Positions 1 through 7,076 of a stretch of 28,051 nt of DNA are shown piece after piece. Made by a program: the position numbers and the translations under genes. Numbering within the stretch: position 1 is the first letter of the stretch; each line of letters begins with the position of its first letter. The notes under the pieces are model-generated. The model was not told the origin of the DNA, did no database searches, and worked only from the letters and a program-made list of their open reading frames with translations. The stretch comes from CAYLZO01 sp964387775. GTDB taxonomy: Bacteria > Chloroflexota > Anaerolineae > JAAYZQ01. The stretch covers positions 1 to 28,051 of the forward strand of contig CAYLZO010000040.1 in the NCBI GenBank assembly GCA_964387775.1. The letters are read 5' to 3'.

Positions 1-14
1 GGGGTACTGGCTGA

Positions 15-470
15 TTATGCCAACATCCCCTCAATCTCCTCGGCGTGCTCGATCTCGTGGTGCACGAATATGGCGATGAGCTGGGCGACGGTCCCCGTGC
101 GGCCCCAGGCCGAGAGGATGGGCTTCTCGAACTTGCCGGGCGGCATCTCGCGCAGCAGGGCCCTGACCTGCTCGCGGGCCAGCTCCCACTCGCGGAGGAC
201 CTGCTCGTAGCTCAGCGCTTCGCGGGTGGCCACGCTTTCGGCGTTGTAGTAGTCGATGCCCCGCACGGCGGGCGTGCCCGGCTCCTCGCCGCCCAGGTGG
301 GCCCGCAGGGAGGCGGCGGTCGCGTCGTCCCAGCCGGCGATGTGGGCCAGCACGTGTTTCATCGTCCAGCCGGGATAAACCTCCATCTCGGGATCGATCC
401 TGTCTACCACGGCCCGCATCCGCTCGCGGGCGCGGTCGAGGTCCTCGATCAGGTGCTCTGCTTCTTTCAT
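15..470 (-). CDS. DinB-like four-helix protein
   Basis: Predicted 151-residue soluble protein resembling the DinB/maleylpyruvate-isomerase-N/ClbS four-helix-bundle superfamily. Visible signs are an N-terminal helix rich in E, D and R, a W-T-x-K-H-V-L-A-H-I-A-G-W-D segment near residues 35-48, and a C-terminal helix with H-H-E-I-E-H-A-E-E-I. These histidines sit where the family usually has its metal ligands. Many members are metal-dependent thiol transferases or detoxification enzymes, but the substrate cannot be read here. The ATG is preceded by a GGAGG-type ribosome site about 6 nt upstream. The MITE-like element at 500-672 lies just upstream, so the gene may once have followed the TfoX-N gene in one transcript. 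Superfamily assignment is fairly secure; function is unknown. Confidence 0.75.
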   Translation of the reverse strand: MKEAEHLIEDLDRARERMRAVVDRIDPEMEVYPGWTMKHVLAHIAGWDDATAASLRAHLGGEEPGTPAVRGIDYYNAESVATREALSYEQVLREWELAREQVRALLREMPPGKFEKPILSAWGRTGTVAQLIAIFVHHEIEHAEEIEGMLA

Positions 471-491
471 TTTACGCCTCCCTCGTTAGCC

Positions 492-680
492 CCATCGCCT
501 TCACTACCGGACACTTTTATGGTCGCCGGGCGGAAGAGCCGCGGATCAACAGAAACTCGCGGATTTTTCCGAAGCAGATGAACTATGTGGTCCAATTCAA
601 CGAGTCCAATCCGTGTTTTTCTGCAGATCCGCGATTCTGAAGCACCTGGCAGAAAAAGTGTCCGGTAGTGAACCATCGCC
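492..680. mobile_element. MITE-like element with 8-bp target duplication
   Basis: The element proper is 500-672 (173 bp). Its left end, TTCACTACCGGACACTTTT (500-518), is matched as a perfect reverse complement at 654-672. The bases directly outside are the same 8-mer on both sides, CCATCGCC (492-499 and 673-680), as expected of a target-site duplication. There is no transposase; the inside carries only a shorter inverted pair built on CGCGGATC. This is the structure of a non-autonomous miniature inverted-repeat element mobilised in trans. An 8-bp duplication fits several IS families, so I do not name the parent. It sits between the TfoX-N stop (705) and the DinB-like start (470). Confidence 0.85.
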
Positions 681-704
681 AGGAGTCGAAAGGCTTGGCA
701 AATC

Positions 705-1034
705 CTACTTGGGCGGCAGCGAGCGCGCAAACGCGACGCCCCGCTCCACCCACGCTTCCAGGTCGGCGTCGGCCTCGTAGCCGTCCGGCCCGACCGTGAC
801 CCAGCCCGTCATCGGCCGCCCGGTGAAATCGAAGGGCCGGGCGTGGGGCCGGGCCAGGGCCGCGTCGTAACCTTCAGGGCCGACCCGGACGATCAGGTCC
901 TCGCCGATGACGCCGCAGGTCATGTTGCCGCGCAGCATAAAGCCGACGCCGCCGAACATCTTTTTCTCGACCAGGTCCGGGCGGTCACCCAGCACCTCGG
1001 TCACGCGCTGGGCCAATCCCTCGTCGTAGGCCAT
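705..1034 (-). CDS. TfoX N-terminal domain protein
   Basis: 109 residues, the length of stand-alone TfoX-N proteins. The signature is visible: an E-K-K-M-F-G-G-V-G-F-M-L-x-G-N-M segment near residues 23-38, a central V-I-G-E-D-L-I-V-R-V strand, and a C-terminal W-V-x-x-G-V-A-F-A helix. In Proteobacteria, TfoX/Sxy regulates competence. Single-domain copies in other phyla have no settled role, so no competence function is claimed. The start codon is preceded by AAGGAG about 9 nt upstream, and that site lies against the stop codon of the M28 peptidase gene (16-nt gap), so the two are very likely co-transcribed. Confidence 0.85.
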   Translation of the reverse strand: MAYDEGLAQRVTEVLGDRPDLVEKKMFGGVGFMLRGNMTCGVIGEDLIVRVGPEGYDAALARPHARPFDFTGRPMTGWVTVGPDGYEADADLEAWVERGVAFARSLPPK

Positions 1035-1050
1035 GCTTGGTTCGCTCCTT

Positions 1051-3375
1051 CTAAAAGTCGACGCGCCGCCAGACGACGGTCAGGTCGCCCTCCTGGTACG
1101 AGACGGCCGTCGCCGGCCGGGCCTGGAGCAGGGCGACGCCCTCGGGCGGCAGGCCCAGCGAATAGTCGATCACTATCGCCTCGAAGGGATCGGCGCCCGA
1201 GAGGCGGAGCGTCACCTCCAGGCCATCGCACCTGCGGCCGTAGCACCACAGGTTGTAGTAACCGTTCCAGCTATCTTTGGCGGCCACCGGCAGCGGCCGG
1301 CCCGCCGCCGAGAGCGATTCGAGCCGGTCCACGGGCAGCAGCAGGTCGATCTCGTCGGCGCCCCGGGGCGAGCGGAGGCGCAGCGTTACCGCCCGGCCCG
1401 CGCCCGCCGGCTCGTCGGCGACGATCTCCAGCGCCGGGGGCGGATCGCCGGTCGGCGCCGCCTGGCGGGTCAGGAACGTCGCCTCGGACCAGGGAAAGAG
1501 GGCCACCGGCTCGGCGTTGAACTGCCCGCGCAGCGGATCGGGGGTCGCGTCTTCGTAGGGCGCCGAGACCCACTGGGCCGTGCCGCGCTCGGCGTCGGTG
1601 ACGTGGTAGACGTTGACCGGCTGGGGGCTGTTCTCAGAGTAGGGCGGGATCAGCAGCGCGGCGACGACGGCCCCGACCATCACGGTCCCGCTGGCCAGGA
1701 TGAGGCCCCGCCGCAGCCCGGTCCGTCCGTCCGGCAGGGCGAACAGCGGGGACAACGCCGCCACGACGAGCCCCACGGTCAAGGTGATGGAGGGATTCAG
1801 GTCAAAGCCGGTGGCCATCTCGAACATGAGGGCCAGGCCCAGGCCGATCAGCCCGGCGAAGGCGGCGGCCAGGCCAAAGGCCACCTCGCGAGCCGTCGCC
1901 GAGCCGGCCAGCCGGCTCCAGGCGACGAGGGCGACGAGCAACGCGGCGACAAAGGCCGGCACCAGGAGGATGATGGCTGCGCCGGTCAGCGCCAGGCTCA
2001 GGACCACGGCCAGGAGGGACCAGAGCAGCCAGGCGCCGAGCCCCAGGCCCCACAGCCCCGCCCGCCGGCCCAGGCCCGCAGCCACGAGCCCGCCGCAGAG
2101 CAGCGCCCCGGCCCACAGCGCCAGCCGCGTGGGCAGCGGATAGGCCCACCACGGCTGGGGGCCGTCGCCCAGCGTGCCGATGAGCGCGACCAGGCCCAGG
2201 CCGAGCAGGATGGGCAGGACGACGCTCAACAGCGCTGCCAGCGAGCCGAGCAGCAGCCCGCCCACCGACAGGTCGCGCTGCCGCACCAGCCGCACGGCGG
2301 AGGCCACCAGCAGCAGAGTCGGCACCAGGGCCAGGGGCAGGGTCCAGTTCGCCGGCCACTTGAGCACGAAAAATCCAAGCAGGTCCAGATAGACGGCGTT
2401 GCCCGGCGGCGGATCGGTCAGGTCGCGGGCGGCCAGCTCGCGGGCCACGGCCAGCACGCTGTCGCCCTGGTGCTGGACGCTACCGGGGTCCACGTTCTCC
2501 ACGCGGTCCAGGGCGGTGTGGTAGTGCTGCGGATGGCCGATGAAGGAAAAGTTCAGGCCGGCGTAGCCCGCCTCTTTGAAGATGGTCAGGTCGGTGTCGT
2601 TGGGCAGCAGCTTGTAGATCTCGTAGGAGAGCGAGTTGGCCGAGGGGCGCGGCACGGCCGAGGCGTAAGCGTCGAGGAGCCAGGCGTTGCCGTCGCTGGT
2701 CTCGAACATCAGGCTCTGGCCCGTGGTGCCCCGGGCTTCGAGGTTGACCACCACGCCCACGTCTTGTGCCCAGGGATGCTCGTCGACAAAGCCCTGGGCG
2801 CCCATCAGCCCCACCTCCTCGCCGTCGGTGAACAAAAAGAGGACAGGGTTGCGATGGGGCGCCTCGGCCTTGAGGATGCGGGCGATCTCGAGGATCTCGG
2901 ACACGCTGGAGGTGTCGTCGGCGGCGCCCGGCCCGCCGCCCACCGAGTCGTAGTGGGCCATGAGCGCGACGGCCGGGCCGTCCCCCTGGCCGGGCAGCCG
3001 GGTGACGACGTTGCGGACGGGGGCGCAGGTGGCGCTGGCCCCCGACCAATCGCGGCAGACGACCGTCTCCTGGATCTCGACCTCGTAGCCCAGGGCCTCC
3101 AGCCGGGCGACGATGCGCGCGCGCACCCGCTCGTTGGCCGCCGAGCCGACGGGGTGGGGCTGGCCCTCGGCCAGCAGCTCTTCGAGCACGGCCATGGCCC
3201 GGCCCGCCGAGAATGTGTCTGGCGGGGCGTCGGTGCCTTTGGGGGCCGGTGGCGCCATGCGCAGCAGGACGAGGCCCAGCACGAGGGCCATCAGCCCCAG
3301 GCCGGCCACGAGGGCCACGGGGCGCGCACTTGCACGGCGTTCTGCGGGGTCAACCTTCCCTTCCTCGTTCGACAT
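1051..3375 (-). CDS. M28 family membrane metallopeptidase
   Basis: 774-residue zinc aminopeptidase-type protein. Order: one N-terminal membrane segment (about 18-40); an M28 catalytic domain (about 55-315); roughly eight or nine membrane segments (about 320-590); a C-terminal non-membrane domain (about 600-774). The M28 metal ligands are in place: H141 and D143 (HYDS), D153/D154 (GAADD), E186/E187 (TDGEE), E213 (NLEARG) and H286 (HYHT). A catalytic domain followed by a polytopic region is the layout of eukaryotic ERMP1/FXNA-like peptidases. In bacteria the catalytic domain should face outward. The substrate is unknown. GGAGAGGAG precedes the ATG. The upstream 177 nt hold a short palindromic repeat pair and no clear promoter. 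Confidence 0.9.
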   Translation of the reverse strand: MSNEEGKVDPAERRASARPVALVAGLGLMALVLGLVLLRMAPPAPKGTDAPPDTFSAGRAMAVLEELLAEGQPHPVGSAANERVRARIVARLEALGYEVEIQETVVCRDWSGASATCAPVRNVVTRLPGQGDGPAVALMAHYDSVGGGPGAADDTSSVSEILEIARILKAEAPHRNPVLFLFTDGEEVGLMGAQGFVDEHPWAQDVGVVVNLEARGTTGQSLMFETSDGNAWLLDAYASAVPRPSANSLSYEIYKLLPNDTDLTIFKEAGYAGLNFSFIGHPQHYHTALDRVENVDPGSVQHQGDSVLAVARELAARDLTDPPPGNAVYLDLLGFFVLKWPANWTLPLALVPTLLLVASAVRLVRQRDLSVGGLLLGSLAALLSVVLPILLGLGLVALIGTLGDGPQPWWAYPLPTRLALWAGALLCGGLVAAGLGRRAGLWGLGLGAWLLWSLLAVVLSLALTGAAIILLVPAFVAALLVALVAWSRLAGSATAREVAFGLAAAFAGLIGLGLALMFEMATGFDLNPSITLTVGLVVAALSPLFALPDGRTGLRRGLILASGTVMVGAVVAALLIPPYSENSPQPVNVYHVTDAERGTAQWVSAPYEDATPDPLRGQFNAEPVALFPWSEATFLTRQAAPTGDPPPALEIVADEPAGAGRAVTLRLRSPRGADEIDLLLPVDRLESLSAAGRPLPVAAKDSWNGYYNLWCYGRRCDGLEVTLRLSGADPFEAIVIDYSLGLPPEGVALLQARPATAVSYQEGDLTVVWRRVDF

Positions 3376-3424
3376 CGATGCTCCTCTCCTTCTTGAGAAT
3401 CAAACCGCAGAGGTTTCCCTGCGA

Positions 3425-3520
3425 GACCTGACAGGTCCCCGGAACAGGTTTGTCGAGGTGCCAGGTTGTTACAAGCAGAGCCTGGGGCCAAGTCCGGGTT
3501 GTCAAGGACCTGTCAGGTCC
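3425..3520. repeat. Paired GACCTGNCAGGTC repeats
   Basis: GACCTGACAGGTCC at 3425-3438 and GGACCTGTCAGGTCC at 3506-3520. Each copy is itself a near-perfect palindrome and the two are reverse complements, so the intervening 67 nt could form the loop of a large hairpin. They lie between the spermidine-synthase-like gene and the M28 gene. They look like a dispersed intergenic repeat; a role as terminator or binding site is possible but unsupported because no T-run follows. Confidence 0.6.
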
Positions 3521-3552
3521 AGTGCGTCCGTGGTGAGATGAAAAGATGACCT

Positions 3553-5103
3553 TTACTCGCCCGTCACGAAACTCAGGATCAGGCCGTGGACCACCTGCTC
3601 CACCGGCGCCCGGTCGTCGGTAAAGACGAGCGTGGGGTCGGTGAACTCTTTCGCGCGGGGCAGCGCCGACTCGGCCACCTCTTTTAGGATCGGGTTGGTC
3701 ATCAGGCCCGCATTCTCGGCAAAGTTGTCGAGTTCGGTCGGCTGCTTGGTGGCTACCACCAGGACGTTGATCAGGTCGTAGCCGGGAAAAGCCAGGTCCA
3801 CCAGGTAGACGTTGGGGAACTCGGCTTTCAAGGTGCTGGCCAGCACCTCGACCAGGCTCCAGTCGGTGCGCGTGCGGCCGACGTTGATGGCCACCACGCC
3901 CTCGTCGGTCAGGTGCTCCTTGCACTCCCGGAAGAACTCGCGGGTCGTCAGGTGGAAGGGGATGTAGGGCGGGCGGTAGGCGTCCACGGCGATGACGTCG
4001 TAGGTCTTGGGCGTGTTGGCCAGAAAGTAGCGGCCGTCCTGGGCCACGGCGTTGAAATTGGGCTCGCTCATGTCGAAATACTCGCGGCCCACGCGGATGA
4101 TCTCGGGGTCGATCTCGGCCCCGTCGATGGGGATGTCGCCATAGACGGCCGTGTATTGCTTGGCCACGGTCCCCGCCGCCGAGCCGAGGAGGGCCAGGCT
4201 CTCCACCTGGTCGGCCGTGTGCGGCGCGTCGTTAAAGAACGGCGCGATGAGGAAATAGTCCCAGATGCCGCCCACCAGCACCGAGTCGGGGTCATAGATC
4301 GAGTGCACGCCCTGGCCCTCGTTGAGTTTGAGCCACACCTCGTCGCCCCACTCGACGACCTGGATGTAGTTGTAGGCCGACTCGGTCTCGTAGATCAGCT
4401 CGCCGTGCTCCACCGGCTTGAGGATGCCGCCGGGCACCAGCACGATGAGGGCGATCAGGGCTACGGGCATCAGCAGGTAGGGCAGGGCCCGGGTCCTGAG
4501 GGTCCACAGCAGGCCCACCAGCGAAGTCGAGAGGAGCACGAAGGAAAAGAGGAAAAACGTGTTCCGCGTGCCGATGTTGGGGATGAGGACCAGTACGGGC
4601 AGGAACGTGCCCAAGATGCTGCCCATTGTGGACAGGGCATAGATGGCGCCGGCCACGTTGCCCGCCGTCTCGACGTCCTTCATGCCCAGGCGGATGGCAA
4701 AGGGCGAGACGCAGCCCAGCAGCGTGATCGGCACGGCAAAGAGGAGCACGACGCCCAGCAGCGAGCCGACCAGGATGCCGGCGCTGTAGCTGGCAAAGCC
4801 CCGCACCGACCAGAGCAGCACCGGCCGCGCGACAAAGGGCACCAGCCCAATGAGAAAGGCGGCCCAGGCCGCGATCTGGAAGAGCAGCCGGTCGTAGGGC
4901 TTGCGGTCGGCCCACTTGCCGCCGACGTAGTAGCCGATGGTCAGGTAGATGAGCACCATGCCGATGAGCACGGCCCAGATGATGAGTGAGTTGCCAAAGA
5001 AGGGATCGAGCAGCCGGGAAGCCGTCAGCTCGACCCCCAAGCTGGTCATGCCACCCAAGAATACGACGAGTAACGACAGTGTGCGCCTTGCGTTCACAAG
5101 CAT
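3553..5103 (-). CDS. Membrane-anchored spermidine-synthase-like protein
   Basis: 516 residues. The N-terminal half (about 10-230) has seven or so hydrophobic segments; the C-terminal half is a Rossmann methyltransferase-like domain of the spermidine synthase type. It shows a glycine-rich ALLGSAAGTVAKQ segment, an acidic G-A-E-I-D-P-E-I strand, then Q-D-G-R-Y-F and Y-D-V-I-A-V-D-A-Y-R-P-P. Proteins of this fused layout are common in Chloroflexota; true aminopropyl transfer is not established for them, so polyamine synthesis is only a guess. AGGAG directly abuts the ATG at 5103, whereas the in-frame GTG at 5095-5097 lies 6 nt after it. The real start may therefore be 5097. A promoter is visible at 5185-5213, and a hairpin repeat lies in the leader. 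Confidence 0.85.
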   Translation of the reverse strand: MLVNARRTLSLLVVFLGGMTSLGVELTASRLLDPFFGNSLIIWAVLIGMVLIYLTIGYYVGGKWADRKPYDRLLFQIAAWAAFLIGLVPFVARPVLLWSVRGFASYSAGILVGSLLGVVLLFAVPITLLGCVSPFAIRLGMKDVETAGNVAGAIYALSTMGSILGTFLPVLVLIPNIGTRNTFFLFSFVLLSTSLVGLLWTLRTRALPYLLMPVALIALIVLVPGGILKPVEHGELIYETESAYNYIQVVEWGDEVWLKLNEGQGVHSIYDPDSVLVGGIWDYFLIAPFFNDAPHTADQVESLALLGSAAGTVAKQYTAVYGDIPIDGAEIDPEIIRVGREYFDMSEPNFNAVAQDGRYFLANTPKTYDVIAVDAYRPPYIPFHLTTREFFRECKEHLTDEGVVAINVGRTRTDWSLVEVLASTLKAEFPNVYLVDLAFPGYDLINVLVVATKQPTELDNFAENAGLMTNPILKEVAESALPRAKEFTDPTLVFTDDRAPVEQVVHGLILSFVTGE

Positions 5104-5113
5104 CTCCTATAAA

Positions 5114-5158
5114 ATGTCCAATGACCAATGACCAAATCCCAAATTGGTCACTGGACAT
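5114..5158. repeat. Hairpin-forming ATGTCCAATGACCAA repeat
   Basis: ATGTCCAATGACCAAT (5114-5129) and ATTGGTCACTGGACAT (5143-5158) are reverse complements at 15 of 16 positions, separated by 13 nt. Further partial copies of the ATTGGTCATTG word follow to about 5175. It would lie in the 5' leader of the minus-strand spermidine-synthase-like mRNA, 3 bases from the AGGAG ribosome site, so it could affect translation. The word pattern resembles dispersed short repeats in Chloroflexota genomes. Confidence 0.7.
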
Positions 5159-5184
5159 TGGTAATTGGTCATTGAGCATTTAGC

Positions 5185-5213
5185 ATTTTACCATCGTTGG
5201 TGCTGTCTGGCAA
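5185..5213 (-). promoter_or_regulatory. Sigma70-type promoter for spermidine-synthase-like gene
   Basis: On the minus strand, TTGCCA (5208-5213), 17 bp, TAAAAT (5185-5190). This puts the transcript start near 5178, giving a leader of about 75 nt that carries the hairpin repeat. It is back to back with the plus-strand promoter at 5220-5248. Confidence 0.6.
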
Positions 5214-5219
5214 GCAACC

Positions 5220-5248
5220 TTGACGGAGGTGCAGTTTGTTGGTATAGT
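5220..5248 (+). promoter_or_regulatory. Promoter giving a leaderless GNAT mRNA
   Basis: TTGACG (5220-5225), 17 bp, TATAGT (5243-5248). The expected start of transcription, about 7 nt after the -10 box, falls on the A of the ATG at 5256. The transcript is therefore predicted to be leaderless. No ribosome site lies in the right place before this ATG. Confidence 0.65.
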
Positions 5249-5255
5249 GCATCGC

Positions 5256-6131
5256 ATGGAAGAACGTGAACGTGCGACGACCATCATCCGTGCCTTTGAC
5301 GGCTCCCTGGCCGACGCCGAGGGCCTCCTGGCCGTCGAACGGGCGACCTTTGACGAATCGCCCTACACTGCCGGGCAGGTGCAGGCCATGCTGGCCGAGG
5401 GGCCACCGCGGGCCTGGCTGGCCCAGGCCGATCAGGAGGTCGTCGGTTTCGTCATCGCCTTCCTGGTGGAGGGATTGCAGTCTGCCAGGTGGGAGATCGA
5501 CCTGCTGGCCGTGCGGCCCGCGTGGACCGACCGCGGCCTGGCCGGGCGCCTCATCCGCACCGCCAGCGACGCCGGCAAGCGCCTGGCCTCCCGCGCGCGA
5601 GCCGTCGTCGCCACCGACAACGAGCCGTCGCTGCGGGCCTTTGCCCGGGTCGGCTTTCGGCGGCAGCCGGAGGTGCGCGAGTTGTTCGTCTGCCGCCCCG
5701 GCACGGAGGCCCCTGCGGACAGGGAGATCCCCGGCGTCGAGGTGCGCGAGACGGCCGACCCCGCCGAGGCCGGCGTGTGGCTGGCCGGCGTTTCTCCCGA
5801 GGCCCTGCATCCGCGCCTCACCCTGCTCCTGGCCCAGGAGGCCGGGCGGCCCGTCGGCTACGCCGCCTGGCTCGACGTGCAGACCCTGCTCTACCGGGGA
5901 GCCTGGGTCGAATCGCTGGAAGCCTCGACCCAGGCCGCGTGCCGGGCGCTGGTGGGCGCCGCCCGAGAGCGGGCCCAGGCGGCCGGCTTGGACGAGCTCG
6001 GTATGTTGGTGCCCCAACAGGAGAGAGACCTGCGGGCGGTGTTTCGGGCCGAGGGGTTCGAGTCGCTGGGCGGCTTCTACCTGCTGGAGGCCGAGTTGCC
6101 CCTGCCCGGCCTCGCGGCGGGCGGCGGCTAG
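5256..6131 (+). CDS. GNAT N-acetyltransferase, two tandem domains
   Basis: 291 residues from the ATG at 5256. An upstream TTG at 5220 also keeps the frame open but overlaps the -35 box, so it is rejected. The N-terminal GNAT domain (about 8-150) has the substrate-side W-E-I-D-L-L-A-V-R-P strand and an acetyl-CoA loop R-G-L-A-G-R-L-I (about 93-100), then N-E-P-S-L-R-A-F-A-R-V-G-F. A second, weaker GNAT-like half (about 155-285) ends in L-R-A-V-F-R-A-E-G-F-E-S-L-G-G-F-Y. Such tandem proteins acetylate amines of small molecules or peptides; the substrate is unknown. The VTT protein gene begins 6 nt after the stop codon, so the two form an operon. Confidence 0.85.
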   Translation: MEERERATTIIRAFDGSLADAEGLLAVERATFDESPYTAGQVQAMLAEGPPRAWLAQADQEVVGFVIAFLVEGLQSARWEIDLLAVRPAWTDRGLAGRLIRTASDAGKRLASRARAVVATDNEPSLRAFARVGFRRQPEVRELFVCRPGTEAPADREIPGVEVRETADPAEAGVWLAGVSPEALHPRLTLLLAQEAGRPVGYAAWLDVQTLLYRGAWVESLEASTQAACRALVGAARERAQAAGLDELGMLVPQQERDLRAVFRAEGFESLGGFYLLEAELPLPGLAAGGG

Positions 6132-6137
6132 CGGTCC

Positions 6138-6860
6138 ATGTCCGAACAGCAGGCCCCTGACCGGAAGTGGGCCTGGCTTGCCGTGGGACTGGCTCTGGCG
6201 GTTCTAATCGCAGTGCTCGTCGTCTGGGGCCGGCCGATCTACGAGTTCATCGCCGACCAGGACAAGATCCGCGCCTGGGTGGCCGACTTTGGGCCGTGGG
6301 GTCCGGCCGTCATCGTGCTGCTGGAGATGACGCAGGCGGTCCTCGGTCCCGTTCCCGGCACGACCATCGAGGCCGCGGCCGGCTATCTCTTTGGCCCGTG
6401 GTGGGGAGCGCTCTACGCCATAACAGGCATCGCTCTCGGCTCGTTCATCAGCTTTACCCTGGCTCGGCACCTGGGCCGGCCCGTCTTGCGCAGGCTGGCC
6501 GACGCCGACCAGGTGGAACGACTCGACGCCTGGGCCGAGCGGGGCGGCTCCCTCTTTTTCTTCCTGCTCTGGCTCTTTCCCCTCCTGCCCGACGACGTGG
6601 TCTGCCTGGCCGCCGGACTGACGCCTATGTCCCCCCGGCGATTTCTCCTGCTGATGGTCGTCGGCCGGACGCCGGGCGTTTTCGCCGCCGTTTGGATCGG
6701 GGCCAATGCGGCTCAGCTCGGCCCGGTGTGGTGGATCGTGGCCCTGGTCGGCTTGGGTGGAGCCGCTTTTGTCTTCTGGCGTTGGGGCGAGGAGATCCAG
6801 GCAGCGCTGATCCGCCTCTTACAGCGCATCGCCGAGGGTTGGGATCACGAGCGGAAGTAG
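6138..6860 (+). CDS. TVP38/TMEM64 (VTT-domain) membrane protein
   Basis: 240 residues with about six hydrophobic segments. The VTT/SNARE-associated core is clear: P-V-P-G-T-T-I-E-A-A-A-G-Y-L-F-G, then a G-x3-G-x-F-I-S-F-x-L-A-R-H-L-G-R-P segment (about 95-115), and a later F-P-L-L-P-D-D-V-V-C-L-A-A-G-L-T motif. Members of the wider DedA/VTT superfamily are implicated in lipid movement across membranes; this protein's substrate is not known. It is encoded immediately after the GNAT gene. Its stop codon lies inside the first copy of a 13-bp tandem repeat. Confidence 0.9.
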   Translation: MSEQQAPDRKWAWLAVGLALAVLIAVLVVWGRPIYEFIADQDKIRAWVADFGPWGPAVIVLLEMTQAVLGPVPGTTIEAAAGYLFGPWWGALYAITGIALGSFISFTLARHLGRPVLRRLADADQVERLDAWAERGGSLFFFLLWLFPLLPDDVVCLAAGLTPMSPRRFLLLMVVGRTPGVFAAVWIGANAAQLGPVWWIVALVGLGGAAFVFWRWGEEIQAALIRLLQRIAEGWDHERK

Positions 6861-6878
6861 GCAACCGGAAGTAGGCAA
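6852..6878. repeat. Tandem CGGAAGTAGGCAA repeat
   Basis: The 13-mer CGGAAGTAGGCAA occurs at 6852-6864 and again at 6866-6878. The first copy contains the TAG stop codon of the VTT gene, so the repeat forms the end of that coding sequence. It looks like a member of a dispersed short-repeat class. Confidence 0.65.
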
Positions 6879-6923
6879 AAGCTTCGGGACCCCAACCGAG
6901 CGAAACCGTTGCCGGACTCGGGT

Positions 6924-6952
6924 TTGGCAAATCGGGCTGGCGATGCTATACT
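6924..6952 (+). promoter_or_regulatory. Promoter of the lipid operon
   Basis: TTGGCA (6924-6929), 17 bp, TATACT (6947-6952). The predicted transcript starts near 6960, leaving a leader of about 117 nt before the ATG at 7077. The rest of the 216-nt gap between the VTT and phosphatidyltransferase genes shows only the tandem repeat at 6852-6878. Confidence 0.6.
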
Positions 6953-7076
6953 TGAATCTGCTCAAGAAAAACGGTCGATAGGGCCTAACCCATGAAATCC
7001 TGGCACATTGAGCAAGAATTTCGTGGGCAGCGTCTCGCCCTTTTGGTTCCGATTTATCCAGGTTAGGTATAGAAAC

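Noticed and set aside
467..730. Short minus-strand open frame across the MITE-like element
   Set aside because: It spans the inverted ends and the target duplication, has no ribosome site or family resemblance, and is a by-product of the insertion.
1033..3396. Very long plus-strand open frame opposite the M28 gene
   Set aside because: Its translation is dominated by Q, R, G, P and A with no motifs. It is an antisense shadow caused by GC-rich codon bias; the minus-strand M28 protein has all catalytic residues.
3913..4989. Long plus-strand open frame opposite the spermidine-synthase-like gene
   Set aside because: Composition rich in H, D, Q and G without hydrophobic core or motifs; shadow frame.
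7008..7076. Upstream TTG start for the phosphatidyltransferase
   Set aside because: The extra 23 residues have no family counterpart. The normal N-terminus of the family begins at the ATG at 7077.
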